Shown in pieces: positions 18,226 through 27,894 of a stretch of 64,000 bases of DNA (positions are counted from its first letter, which is position 1; each line of letters begins with the position of its first letter). Source of the stretch: Peptococcaceae bacterium. GTDB taxonomy: Bacteria; Bacillota; Desulfitobacteriia; Desulfitobacteriales; Syntrophobotulaceae. A program made the position numbers and the translations under genes. The stretch is from the NCBI GenBank assembly GCA_012517475.1, contig JAAYUV010000053.1, positions 1 to 64,000 of the forward strand, written 5' to 3'. The notes below the pieces were generated by a model, which made no database searches, was not told the DNA's origin, and saw only the letters and a list, made by a program, of their open reading frames with translations.

Positions 18226-21200
18226 TTAGGGAGCATAAGTGTAAACTGGAGCTCCGTCAGGATCGCAAGCGCGTCCGCTGATATCGCCGGAGTTCGGTAC
18301 ATACTTGTTGTAGTCGCCCTTAGATTGAGGAGCAGAAGCATCTCTGCTTGTAGCTTCCTTCTTATCTCTGATATCAATCTTAGAGTCTTGAGCTTTGACT
18401 ACTACGTTGGAAGTTGCACCAATACCACCATCAATGGTGAGGACAACAAAGTTACCACTTACATTTGCTGCAGAAACAGTTCTGATAGCACCGTCAGTGG
18501 TTACAGTGAAGTCGTCGGTGTACATACCTGTAATAGTATCATCGATTGGTTCGCTGAACTGGAGGAATACCTGTGTTGCACTGGCTGTTACACCCAAGAG
18601 GACCGGAGGTGCTTGATCGTCATAGACGAATGCGCCAGTTAGAGCACTGGTATCAACTAACATCTCACCGCCGGCAGCTGTGGATACAGGAGCAACAACG
18701 GTCTTAAGAACAGCATTGGCACCAGCGCCTCTGACTGTAGCAACGTTACCATTCCATGTGGTGAAGTTAAGGGTTACGGTCTTGCCAGCAACTGAACCTG
18801 AGCTTGGAGCTGCGCCAGCTACGGTGAAGTCAGCGGCAGTAAAGGTAGTCAGTTCATAGTCAAGGTTGAATACAACCTTAATTTGATCCGTGCTAGGCTG
18901 ACTGATAACCACTGTGGACTGCTGAATAGCGATGGAACGTGCGGCACCGCCAATAGCCAATGTCTGAGATACAGTATTCAGAACATTACCGGCAGCATCT
19001 TTTACATTAGAGGTCATAATTTGTCTTACAGCATACTTACTGCTAACATGGTCGCCAGCAGGTGCTCCGGTACCATATACGGTATAGGAGGACGGGAATT
19101 TAATGGAAACTACTTTGCCTGTGGAATCAATGCTAAGAGTGGTTCCTTCAGGAAGGGCATAGTAAGTTCCGTCAGAACCAACATAATTGTAGTTAGCAGC
19201 GGTGGTTACAGAAGTTGCATCCATCTTCTCGCTGTAGAATACAGCTACGGTTCCGCCTGTTGCAGAAGGAGCAGAAAGAGTTGCTTTAACGGCTGTCGGT
19301 TTGACATCATCAAATCCGTCGAAGGTGCAAGTATACTTATCCATGGTGTTTGGTGTTGAAGCGATATCCTGGATATTTTCTAAGGTAAGGGTATAACCGG
19401 TTGAAGTAAGAGTAGCAGCAGCCCAAGTCATATCCCATGTGTCATTGTCAGTAAGAGCGCCGTCAGGTCTGGCAATTGCGCCAAGGACTACAACAGAACC
19501 GTCACTCTTCTTAATTGACCAGTTAGCTGTGTTTCTAACATAAGTGTTGCTGACTTTCTCGCTGAAACGAACTCTTAAGGTCTTGCTGTCCAGTACATTA
19601 ACTGCGCTGACAGTAGGTTTGACGGTATCGGTAGCGGCAGTAAATGCTACACGGACATCGTCAGAAGCAGCAAGTTTATTTCCCCAAGCGTCTTCAATGG
19701 TGTTGTCAAGAACAATATAGTTAGCTCCAGCTTTAACAATTCCAGCAGCCGGTGTAACTTTTACAACTTTGTCACTGGTTCTGGATTTGAATGATGCAGC
19801 AGTGGAGTTGGTGCCAATAATATTGCTGTTAACTGCATAGTTAGTAAAGTTTCTAGCACCGGCAGAAGTAGCGTTATCATCTAACATGGATCTGTCAAAT
19901 GTAACATAGATTGTACCTGCGTCATCATAGGTAACGCTTGATACTGAAGGAGCACCTGTTACGGTTTCAACTGTGAAAGTCGTCTCCATTTCAGGAAGAA
20001 CGTATCCGGAAGCGTCTCCCAATAAACCAAGAGCAGTTCCTTTTGAAGTCTTCAGAGTATGAGATCCCGCAGGAAGCGCATTGGTGAATGTGAAGTCAAC
20101 TTCGGAGCAAAAGTCATTGGATCCGGAATCGCCTACAAGGGTAACAGCGTTAAATCCAAAGCTGGAAATAGTGGTGCCATCAATTTTCCATGTATTATAG
20201 GTTGCGGTAGCTGCAGCGTTTTTAATTGGCTCTGTGAAGACAACACTGAGTTTCTTAGCACCTGTGGCTTCAACTTTTTTGATTGAAGGTGCAGCATTGT
20301 CAGTGAACTGTACAGTTTTAACAAAGGAAGCAGCCTGAGATTTCTTATCTTCACTAAGAATTCTGCCGGCTTTTACTTCAAATGTTTTGGAATCCAGTTG
20401 GTTCTTAGCGTTGTTTAGAACAATCTCAACGGTTTTCTTGTCTGATAACATTTCTGCTTTTGCATCCGTAGCGGAGCCATTGGATGTCAGAATGTCACCG
20501 GCGAGAACGTAGTTGGAAATGGCTTCAGCAGAATCTTCATCAACGGTACCAGTAAAGGTAACGAGAATGCCATTGAGGCCATTGGTTGTTACAGATTCAA
20601 CTGCGAAAGCAGCTGCTCCAGAGCCTTTAGCTGCATCTCTAGCTGTATCGCTAACTGCACTGGTTCCGCCAACTGCTACATAAACAGTGCTGGAAGAAGC
20701 TTTCGCGGAGATAATGCTGGAAGCTTCAACTGTGGTGCCGTTGGTCAGAGCAACAAATGCTCCAGATTTAGCAGCCAGAGGAGCAACAGCCAGAGCGTCA
20801 ACCAGGCTTAAGCCATTGGCTACATAAACCTTGGTATAGCTGAAGGACAGTTTGTCAGCAACAGCTTTATTGGTTTGGAAACGATCATCGCCAGCAATAC
20901 GGGTTACACCGGCAATATCTTGAACTTTGGCTGTTCCGCCAACAATATACTTGGTGGTTCCAACGAGATCAGCAGCAGCAACAGTGCCGTCAACATTGGC
21001 AAGAACGATAGCATACTTGTTCTTTGCTGCAAAGGAAGCTGCAGACAAAGCGTCAGGAATAGCATCATAACCAACAACAATTGTTCCTGCAGGGCTTGTC
21101 AACTTAGCGTTAACAGCTTTTGCAGTTTCCAAGCGGCTGGGGCCTTTAAGGGCTTCAACAGTAACGCCACTGATGGTTGCGATTTCGTTTTTAACAGCGT

Positions 21201-21543
21201 CGGAAATAGCACCGACTACGTATACTTTCTTAGCACCGAGAGCTGAAATCTTAGCTTTGACGTCAGCATTCAGCTTGTCTTTGAAAGTTAAAAGGATAGG
21301 AGCGTTTTCCTGGCCTGCTAAAGGAGCAACAGCCAGAGCATCAACGAGGTTTGCCTGATCAGCAGGAGCAACAATTACTGTAGTGGCACTTGTCCAACCA
21401 TCAGCTGCGATGGCCAATGCAGTTGCTTCACGATCTGCGCCAGATAATCTGGTGCTGTCGGTAGCAGCAAACATTTGAACCGGAAGCATGGTCAGAACCA
21501 TAACAACGATAGCTAAGATTGCTATCTTCTTCGTTCTACTCAT
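18226..21543 (-). CDS. S-layer-like protein with N-terminal CWB2 triplet
   Basis: 1105 residues with a signal peptide (MSRTKKIAIL... to MFAA). Residues about 30-310 contain three CWB2 repeats, with motifs RLSGADREATALAIA, VDALAVAPLA and KVYVVGAISDAV; these bind anionic wall polymer in C. difficile homologues. The rest is a chain of beta-rich SbsA/Big_5-like Ig domains (DTVKPTVSAVN, LRVRFSEKV, VAVFYSEKMD, VFLQFSEPID). Low charge and a strong GAGGAG ribosome site plus a long structured leader suggest abundant expression. I infer the main S-layer protein or a close relative; an adhesin is the alternative. Confidence 0.85.
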   Translation of the reverse strand: MSRTKKIAILAIVVMVLTMLPVQMFAATDSTRLSGADREATALAIAADGWTSATTVIVAPADQANLVDALAVAPLAGQENAPILLTFKDKLNADVKAKISALGAKKVYVVGAISDAVKNEIATISGVTVEALKGPSRLETAKAVNAKLTSPAGTIVVGYDAIPDALSAASFAAKNKYAIVLANVDGTVAAADLVGTTKYIVGGTAKVQDIAGVTRIAGDDRFQTNKAVADKLSFSYTKVYVANGLSLVDALAVAPLAAKSGAFVALTNGTTVEASSIISAKASSSTVYVAVGGTSAVSDTARDAAKGSGAAAFAVESVTTNGLNGILVTFTGTVDEDSAEAISNYVLAGDILTSNGSATDAKAEMLSDKKTVEIVLNNAKNQLDSKTFEVKAGRILSEDKKSQAASFVKTVQFTDNAAPSIKKVEATGAKKLSVVFTEPIKNAAATATYNTWKIDGTTISSFGFNAVTLVGDSGSNDFCSEVDFTFTNALPAGSHTLKTSKGTALGLLGDASGYVLPEMETTFTVETVTGAPSVSSVTYDDAGTIYVTFDRSMLDDNATSAGARNFTNYAVNSNIIGTNSTAASFKSRTSDKVVKVTPAAGIVKAGANYIVLDNTIEDAWGNKLAASDDVRVAFTAATDTVKPTVSAVNVLDSKTLRVRFSEKVSNTYVRNTANWSIKKSDGSVVVLGAIARPDGALTDNDTWDMTWAAATLTSTGYTLTLENIQDIASTPNTMDKYTCTFDGFDDVKPTAVKATLSAPSATGGTVAVFYSEKMDATSVTTAANYNYVGSDGTYYALPEGTTLSIDSTGKVVSIKFPSSYTVYGTGAPAGDHVSSKYAVRQIMTSNVKDAAGNVLNTVSQTLAIGGAARSIAIQQSTVVISQPSTDQIKVVFNLDYELTTFTAADFTVAGAAPSSGSVAGKTVTLNFTTWNGNVATVRGAGANAVLKTVVAPVSTAAGGEMLVDTSALTGAFVYDDQAPPVLLGVTASATQVFLQFSEPIDDTITGMYTDDFTVTTDGAIRTVSAANVSGNFVVLTIDGGIGATSNVVVKAQDSKIDIRDKKEATSRDASAPQSKGDYNKYVPNSGDISGRACDPDGAPVYTYAP

Positions 21544-21840
21544 TTAGTCTAATCTCCTCTCTTTCTTAAAAAGGGTTTAATTCTGTCTCCGGGAGTGCTG
21601 ATTCCCGTATCTTTTTATATTCAAACCAGCATCCCTTTACTCAAATGCCTTTAAGTTTTCCTCACCCCCTTAAATGGATCGCAAAAATCATCTTTAGACA
21701 TTGCGCAATATCTAAAGGCCCCACCCTAAGCGGGGGCGTCCCCCCTTCTGAGCCTCGTTCCTCAGGGGCGGTTAACCCTTTAGACTGCCATATATGGTAA
21801 AAAGGGAAATAAAACCCCTCGTACCTCATAATAATATTCT
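21544..21840 (-). promoter_or_regulatory. structured leader upstream of the S-layer gene
   Basis: The minus-strand transcript here can fold into several hairpins: CTTTAGA/TCTAAAG around a GCGC-containing loop (21692-21717), GGGGG-CGT-CCCCC (21732-21744), and CCCCTGAG pairing with CTCAG-AA-GGGG (about 21741-21768). The C-run at 21740-21745 is shared by the last two, so they exclude each other. The rest of the leader down to the ribosome site GAGGAG is purine-rich. It does not show the core of a c-di-GMP-I switch or another riboswitch that I recognise. mRNA stabilisation or attenuation are both possible. The remaining 21841-22043 is AT-rich with no gene seen. Confidence 0.5.
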
Positions 21841-22043
21841 TTACTAAATTGAATATTCCTGCAGGTTAAGCCAACTTTTTTTGCTATACGATTATTAATC
21901 TTTGTAAAATATGACTAATTCTGGCATAATTGTTTGTCCAAAAAGAACCGTTGCTCAATATTTTAACTCTTTATTAGCATTTTTTCCAGAGTTTTCGTTA
22001 TTAAATATATTTTCCAACTTTAAGTTGTCTTCCATCCAATAGG

Positions 22044-22439
22044 TTATCTCTCTTCCACCTTGATTTCATATTTTGTTCCACCGGTCTTTATTTCCAGATA
22101 GTATTCTCCGGGATCCACATTTAATGCCCAAATATCCTCCATTGGTTGGCTTCCCACGCTATAGGCGCCTTTCACTTTATTTTGGCTGTCAAATATTCTT
22201 GCTTGTAAACCGTTGGATTGATTGTTAGTTGTTTTTATCCATATCTGGTTGCTCTTTTTAGTAAATGAAAATTTGTCTGTATTTGCAGAGGTGTCTCCGG
22301 AAAAATATTTTATAAGAGTCCAGCCATATGATGAGGCCTCTTTCTTCGAACTATTGCATCCGGAGAGCAGATTAATTGCCAAAACTAATGATAGTAATAA
22401 ACAAACAAGAATCCTGTACTCTTTTATGCTCTTTTTCAT
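22044..22439 (-). CDS. small lipoprotein of unknown function
   Basis: 131 residues. The N-terminus KEYRILVCLLLSLVLAINLLSGC is a lipoprotein signal with lipobox cysteine at about position 28. The mature part is small and beta-rich (SFTKKSNQIWIKTTNN; IWALNVDPGEYYLEIKTGG), similar in style to prepeptidase-C-like or beta-sandwich modules. Good AAGGAG ribosome site. It stands alone between the protease and S-layer genes. Function unknown; expected on the outer face of the membrane. Confidence 0.7.
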   Translation of the reverse strand: MKKSIKEYRILVCLLLSLVLAINLLSGCNSSKKEASSYGWTLIKYFSGDTSANTDKFSFTKKSNQIWIKTTNNQSNGLQARIFDSQNKVKGAYSVGSQPMEDIWALNVDPGEYYLEIKTGGTKYEIKVEER

Positions 22440-22565
22440 AAATAAACTCCTTGCTTATTTTTTATTTATTTTATTACGAATATATTTTAATCATCAAGTA
22501 AATTTTTATTACTTACAGATTATGTGCGAGGGCAATAGTTTAAATAAAAACGATCATCTGTCTTA

Positions 22566-25361
22566 TTAAACTAGCCTCTGAACTTGCCTTAATATTTCAT
22601 TACTTACCGCCCCTTCCCCCCCCAAAGCTACAACCTTTCTGCTGCCTAGAGTTTGCAGGACCCTAATTTGAGCGTCTGTGAGTCCTTGGGGTGAGAGCAG
22701 AAGGATATCAGAAGTATTGGCGGCCGCCAGAACTCCTCCGGTTAAGGCATCCGGAAATTTCATTCCGGTCGCCACATAAAGAATCTTACCTATTGGCCGG
22801 TTAGCCTCGACTACTGCAGCCGAAGTGGCATACCGGTCATTTCCGTTTATTCTCTGGGGATAGGGAAGTTCAGTTAATAAATCTTCTTTGATGACCCCCG
22901 GACCTCCGATCACGTCCGTCTCCACTACAGAGAGTTTCCTCAAGGAGTTTTCGGTTTCCGAAGTCAAACTGTCCCCGGGAGTAAGCAGAATGGGCTTCCC
23001 CTGAATCGCTGCGGCGGACGCCTCAGATATAGCATCAGGAAAGTTAGAGCTGTTAACAAGCACTGCTTGTCCCGTTGTCCCAAGGAGGTCGGCAATTGCC
23101 GAAGCTGTTGTATACCGTGTTTCTCCTGCTACCCTAGTAACATAGGCTAATTTCTGCAATTCACTTTGAACCGATGATGATACTGCTCCAGTACCCCCCA
23201 GAATGATAATCCGTTTAGGGGCAAGGTAGCGAATCGTCTGGAGAACATCGGAAGAAATTTCGTTTGGAGAAGTCAACAATACTGGGGCGTGGTATTTATA
23301 AGCCAAGGGGGCACCGGCCAAAGCATCGGGGAAATTATCCGAACGGGTAAGAATCACGGTGTCCGTTCCAGTGGGAAATGCCTTTTGGGCAATCTCCAGT
23401 GCGGTGTGAATGCGATCAGAACCGGAAATTCTGTTTGAGGTAGGTTCGGCGCTCCAGCCTGTACGGTAAGTTCCAGGCTCATAAATTGTGGCTTCTAAGA
23501 AATCGGAAGTTTGAGGCACCCCTCCTCCAATCCGAATCCAACGCGAATTGCTCCACAAATATAAATAAGCCAATTGTGCTTCCTGAATACCTTGGTCAGG
23601 CTGTTCCAGTTGAACTTTCAATTTTAAGGGATGTTTTACCGGAAGTTCACCCCAAGAATTAATGGTAATGGCCTCACCCGCAGGGGTGATACCCTGTGGA
23701 AAATCCCCAGGCGAAACTGTTTTTTGCAGTGAGATACTTATTTTCTTGTCTGTTCCGTTGCTGTCCACCTGCAGGGCAAACGCACCCGCCGGTACAGTCA
23801 GGACCGCCCCGGGATCATCAGCAGTCCCCCCATTATATACTTTTCCTCCTTCCCAGCCCAATGTCACGGGCGAGGAAAAAGTTTGAATTGCTCCAAGGCT
23901 TTTCAGCGCACGATAAACATCTACCCTACCGAATCCATACTGATCATCCCGTCCGGTTGTGCCCAAATCATACGCAGAAGAGATAAGGGCTTTTATAATT
24001 TCTTTTGATGAAAGCTGCGGATAACGGCTCCAAAGAAGGGCAGCTGCAGCCGAAACAAATGGTGCCGCAACGGATGTGCCCGAAGAGTAAGCACAACCTG
24101 TTTCTTTTGCTGACCAGTAATCAGTAATTATTCTTTGTCCGGGTGCGGTCAGAAGAACTTCCGGACCTGTCAAAGCGAAATCTGCGATTCGGTCAGACGA
24201 ATCCACGGCGGACACTGCGACAACATCGGGGTGAGCAGCCGGATAAGAAACCCCGGTTTGCTCGGACTGGATTGGAAAAGGAAACTCGATGTTTTGATTG
24301 TTACCTGAGGCTCCCACTAACAAGCAGCCTTTATTGGCGGCATATCGTAACGCGTCGTCCAAAACCTTTGTCTCATCCGAAGATCCGAGACTCATATTGA
24401 TAATCTTAGCACCGTGGTCTGCAGCCCAAACGACACCGTCGGCAATAATACTGTCTTCGCCTTCACCGTTCTTATCCATCGCTTTAATTGGCATAACCTT
24501 AGCATTGTAGGCAATCCCGACGATTCCTAAGTTATTGTTAAGGGCGGCAATTACCCCTGCCACTGAAGTTCCGTGTCCATGATCATCCTGTGCTGCACCC
24601 GATGATGAGCTTCTGGTATATGCATTATATCCTTGCACCAAATTATTCATATTTTTTGCTTGATCAACTAAATCCGGGTGGTCTAAATCAACCCCCGTAT
24701 CGACTACAGCCACAACGACCCCCTGGCCCGTAACCCCTTCGTCCCATACCTTATCAGCCCGAATTTTTTTCAAGGCCCACTGCAGACCGTATTGGGGATC
24801 ACCGATAGAAGCCTGGACGTTAAACGTTTGAACAGCTTTAATGCTCTCCTGTGTACTTTGAACCGTGTTTTTTATAACATCCTTGGAACTGATTGAAGAT
24901 TGGCTCAGTGAATATGTCTTACTCCACTCTGCGCTTAAGACCCCGGGGAAATTAAGTACGGTTCGCCGGATCTCTTCTTTATCAATATTTTGTCGTTCAT
25001 TTTCAGTATTGGTACTAATGTTTCCTCCGTACTGAAGTGTACCGTAATTCAGCGGGCCTGTTCGGACTACCTCTCCCCCGCTTGCTTCAGCCAGCCGGCT
25101 TAAATCTATCCCCGAAGCGGTCTCTACCACCAGCCGGCTGGCATTGGGGTCGAAAGCAGCAAAATTAACTTTATTATCCGGGTTTATCACGTCTGGGTTT
25201 GCATCATTTGCAATATTCGTTTTATATGCTGTAGCTGTTGTATTTGCTATGTTACCCAAAGTTGTGGGCACCTGAGCAAAACTTACGGGGAAATATTGAA
25301 TAAGCAATAGAAAAGTTACGATAAGTATCGTCCCTATATTTAGCGGTCGCTTAAAAAACAT
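22566..25361 (-). CDS. subtilisin-family (S8) protease with C-terminal CWB2 triplet
   Basis: 931 residues: signal peptide (1-29), an inhibitor-like propeptide region (about 70-150), then an S8 domain with catalytic D221 (VVAVVDTGVD), H263 (DDHGHGTSVAG), oxyanion N354 (GASGNN) and S430 (SSGTSVAAP). A beta-rich linker (about 490-640) precedes three CWB2 repeats from about 645 (RISGSDRIHTALEIA; DNFPDALAGAPLA; RIIILGGTGAVS). All catalytic residues are present, so it should be an active wall-bound protease. Next to the S-layer gene it is a candidate for surface-protein maturation, comparable in position though not in fold to Cwp84 of C. difficile (inference). Confidence 0.93.
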   Translation of the reverse strand: MFFKRPLNIGTILIVTFLLLIQYFPVSFAQVPTTLGNIANTTATAYKTNIANDANPDVINPDNKVNFAAFDPNASRLVVETASGIDLSRLAEASGGEVVRTGPLNYGTLQYGGNISTNTENERQNIDKEEIRRTVLNFPGVLSAEWSKTYSLSQSSISSKDVIKNTVQSTQESIKAVQTFNVQASIGDPQYGLQWALKKIRADKVWDEGVTGQGVVVAVVDTGVDLDHPDLVDQAKNMNNLVQGYNAYTRSSSSGAAQDDHGHGTSVAGVIAALNNNLGIVGIAYNAKVMPIKAMDKNGEGEDSIIADGVVWAADHGAKIINMSLGSSDETKVLDDALRYAANKGCLLVGASGNNQNIEFPFPIQSEQTGVSYPAAHPDVVAVSAVDSSDRIADFALTGPEVLLTAPGQRIITDYWSAKETGCAYSSGTSVAAPFVSAAAALLWSRYPQLSSKEIIKALISSAYDLGTTGRDDQYGFGRVDVYRALKSLGAIQTFSSPVTLGWEGGKVYNGGTADDPGAVLTVPAGAFALQVDSNGTDKKISISLQKTVSPGDFPQGITPAGEAITINSWGELPVKHPLKLKVQLEQPDQGIQEAQLAYLYLWSNSRWIRIGGGVPQTSDFLEATIYEPGTYRTGWSAEPTSNRISGSDRIHTALEIAQKAFPTGTDTVILTRSDNFPDALAGAPLAYKYHAPVLLTSPNEISSDVLQTIRYLAPKRIIILGGTGAVSSSVQSELQKLAYVTRVAGETRYTTASAIADLLGTTGQAVLVNSSNFPDAISEASAAAIQGKPILLTPGDSLTSETENSLRKLSVVETDVIGGPGVIKEDLLTELPYPQRINGNDRYATSAAVVEANRPIGKILYVATGMKFPDALTGGVLAAANTSDILLLSPQGLTDAQIRVLQTLGSRKVVALGGEGAVSNEILRQVQRLV

Positions 25362-25675
25362 TTCTTCTCATACCTTCCCTTTTTATCATTATCTTTTCGT
25401 CTTTATCTCAATGGGCTTTTGTCGTCTTAATTTTTTTGTCTTTGTAATTTTTAAATGCATTAAGCAATTTAGGACAGGATGCAACTAATTCTATTGTAAT
25501 CTTTTTGCCTTAGAAATGTCTTAAATATTTAATTGGGTTTATTAGTTTATTATGTTAAATCCGTCATAGTCTTCTATTTTTTCCTTTATTTTTACAGGAT
25601 TTCCATCACACTTGGCGAAATAGCTATTTATACCATTGTCGATGAACCGGCGAAATTTGTAAAGGAGAAAAAGAA
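25362..25675. other. divergent intergenic region, protease / GH18 gene
   Basis: AT-rich, no open reading frame seen. Before the plus-strand gene there is a 12-bp palindrome AAATAGCTATTT (25618-25629) and a direct repeat of GGCGAAAT at 25614 and 25649, 35 bp apart. These could be regulator sites for the CWB2-GH18 gene, but no regulator was recognised. Both divergent promoters must lie here. Confidence 0.4.
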
Positions 25676-27814
25676 ATGTTCAAAGACTTTTATAATGCCA
25701 AAGATGCATGGAATTGGCGGCCTAAATTGAATAGCATAAAACTGAATAAGTTTCAAAATAAACACTCTGTACCCCAAAGAACGTTCCTCAATAAGACTAT
25801 AATTAAAAGGACGATTGCGGCAGCTGCCGCCGTTTCATTGATTGCCGGCAGTTTGTTCTTTGGTTTGGAGTCTTCTTTGGCGCCTGTTTTTGCTGACCAG
25901 ACCAGGACTTACCAGCGTTTTGCAGGGGATTCGAGATACGAAACGGCTGTGGATATATCCAGTAAAAATTGGTTTGAAGCTTACCATGTTGTGTTGGCCA
26001 GAGGGGACTCATTTCCCGACGCTCTGGCCGGGGCTGTGCTTGCCAACAGCGCGGTGGTGGGCGGACCGCTCCTCCTGACCGAATCCAACAAGCTTCGTCC
26101 AGAAGTTCTTTCAGAAATGAAACGGCTCCATGCAAATTCCGTATTTATCCTCGGAGGAGTGAGCGCGATCTCAGCCGATGTGGAAAAAGTGCTAAAGGAT
26201 AATGGGATTGCGGCATACCGCATACAAGGAAGCGACCGTTACGAGACTGCGGCCAATATTTCCACGACTGCCCTTGAGAGCAGTTCCAAGGCTTTTCTGG
26301 CTTCCGGGAAATCCTTCGCCGATGCCTTAAGTATTTCTTCCTATGCGGCAGCCAAGGGGATTCCCCTTCTTCTGACCGATACCAATAAGGTTCCGGCTGC
26401 AACCTTAACTGCCCTGCAAAAACTGGGGGTAACCGATGTAACCCTGATCGGCGGGGAAAGCGTAATCGGAAATGCTGCTGCAGACCAACTTACAAAAGCC
26501 GGTTATAACGTTTCCCGTTTGAGCGGCAGCAACCGTTTTCAAACCAATATCGCTATTCTCAATAGCCTTGATTTTAATACCGGTAAACTTTTTGTTGCCA
26601 CCGGTATGTCCTTTCCGGATGCGTTAGCCGGTTCAGTCCTTGCGGCAAGGGAAAATAACCCGATCCTCCTCGTTCCGGATGACGAAAACGAGATCCTGAA
26701 CTCCCAAACCGCCTCCTATTTGAATAATATCAGAGCAAATATAAACCAGTTTTCCGTATTGGGAGGCTGGAGTGTCATAAACTATAAGGTAGACAGTGTT
26801 GTCCGTACCGGAAAGGTCAACACCCGGATTTCCCTGCAGTTCTGGGATGGCTACGGAAGCAAGGATTCTTACGAAAAGCAGCTCTCTTATGTCCCCGGGA
26901 ACCTGACCGACTATATTCATATTCTTGTCCCGAACCTGGCCGGCGCTATGCAGGATGACGGCAGTTTTGCCTACCGGTTCAGCAGTGCGGAGACGCCCAA
27001 ATATCTCGTTTCTTTGGGTCAGAGCAAAGGGGCAAGGGTTGTCCCGATGGTGATGAGCGGAGGAAGCGCGGCCAATGCCATGCTGACGGATTCCGTGAAA
27101 CGACGGACCTTTGCCGACAGTGCCGTCAAGCTTGTTCAGGAAACCACTGCGGACGGGATTTTCATTGATCTGGAAGTATTGGATGACAATACCCAGGCCG
27201 GTCTTACAAGCCTGATGCAGGATCTTTATTCCCGGCTGCATCCTAAGGGCAAGCTGGTGATCATCGCGGTGATGTCCAAAACATCGGCCACGGACCAGCC
27301 CTGGTATGATGAATATAATTACCGCGAACTGGCCAAGTATACGGATTATATACAAATTATGTCTTATGACAAACATTACTCTACTTCGGAACCCGGCCCC
27401 ATAGCTCCGGTAGATTGGGTGAAACAGGTCATGGCTTACGCGGTGACAGAAATCCCTTCCGAAAAAATCCTCATGGGACTGCCTTATTATGGACGGGCCT
27501 GGAGAACCGAGGGAAACGGCTGGGTCTCCAAGGCTTTCGGCTGGGCCGTAGCCACGGAAACCGCTGCCCAGTCCGGAGTCAAGATCACCCGCGAAACCAC
27601 CCTGACAGATCCGATCGGCGTACCTACCTTTAAGTATACGGATGAGAGCGGCTATCAAAGAACAGCTTACTTCGATGACCGCCTGAGCTGGGGGGTCAAG
27701 CTGGATCTCCTCGATGAGTTTAACCTGGGAGGAGTCGGGGGATGGTCCATGGGCTGGATCAACGAGGTCAGCGCCCCTGAAATCTATCCTCTGCTGAAGG
27801 AAAGGATGCAGTAG
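25676..27814 (+). CDS. CWB2-anchored GH18-family glycosidase, copy 1
   Basis: 712 residues with AAAGGAG nine bases before the ATG. An unusually long, basic N-region of about 48 residues precedes the hydrophobic signal core (TIAAAAAVSLIAGSLFFG). Three CWB2 repeats cover about 78-370 (RFAGDSRYETAVDIS; SFPDALAGAVLA; FILGGVSAIS). The C-terminal domain is a GH18 barrel: VSLQFWDGYG, then DGIFIDLE with the catalytic glutamate near residue 500, IQIMSYD, KILMGLPYYGRAW and GGVGGWSMGWI. GH18 domains of this type occur in spore and wall peptidoglycan glucosaminidases (YaaH-like) and in chitinases. It is probably a wall-bound N-acetylglucosaminidase. A paralog lies at 30432. Confidence 0.9.
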   Translation: MFKDFYNAKDAWNWRPKLNSIKLNKFQNKHSVPQRTFLNKTIIKRTIAAAAAVSLIAGSLFFGLESSLAPVFADQTRTYQRFAGDSRYETAVDISSKNWFEAYHVVLARGDSFPDALAGAVLANSAVVGGPLLLTESNKLRPEVLSEMKRLHANSVFILGGVSAISADVEKVLKDNGIAAYRIQGSDRYETAANISTTALESSSKAFLASGKSFADALSISSYAAAKGIPLLLTDTNKVPAATLTALQKLGVTDVTLIGGESVIGNAAADQLTKAGYNVSRLSGSNRFQTNIAILNSLDFNTGKLFVATGMSFPDALAGSVLAARENNPILLVPDDENEILNSQTASYLNNIRANINQFSVLGGWSVINYKVDSVVRTGKVNTRISLQFWDGYGSKDSYEKQLSYVPGNLTDYIHILVPNLAGAMQDDGSFAYRFSSAETPKYLVSLGQSKGARVVPMVMSGGSAANAMLTDSVKRRTFADSAVKLVQETTADGIFIDLEVLDDNTQAGLTSLMQDLYSRLHPKGKLVIIAVMSKTSATDQPWYDEYNYRELAKYTDYIQIMSYDKHYSTSEPGPIAPVDWVKQVMAYAVTEIPSEKILMGLPYYGRAWRTEGNGWVSKAFGWAVATETAAQSGVKITRETTLTDPIGVPTFKYTDESGYQRTAYFDDRLSWGVKLDLLDEFNLGGVGGWSMGWINEVSAPEIYPLLKERMQ

Positions 27815-27822
27815 GCAGCAAT

Positions 27823-27859
27823 AAAGGAGCGTTATCTAATTGGCAATTAACGCTCCTTT
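27823..27859 (+). terminator. intrinsic terminator after GH18 gene 1
   Basis: AAAGGAGCGTTA pairs perfectly with TAACGCTCCTTT across a 13-base loop, 9 bp after the stop codon. The downstream T tract is short (TTTG then AT-rich), so termination may be partial. It could also act for the converging vapBC transcript, since the hairpin is symmetric. Confidence 0.75.
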
Positions 27860-27894
27860 GTAAATTAAGCGGTTTAAATTTACGAATCGGTCTA

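Noticed and set aside
21660-21780. c-di-GMP riboswitch in the S-layer leader
   Set aside because: The conserved class I and class II core sequences are not present; only generic hairpins are seen.
26633-27658. Long 341-codon frame antisense to GH18 gene 1
   Set aside because: It is the complement of the GH18 coding sequence, with low-complexity composition and no ribosome site; similar shadows occur antisense to the paralog.
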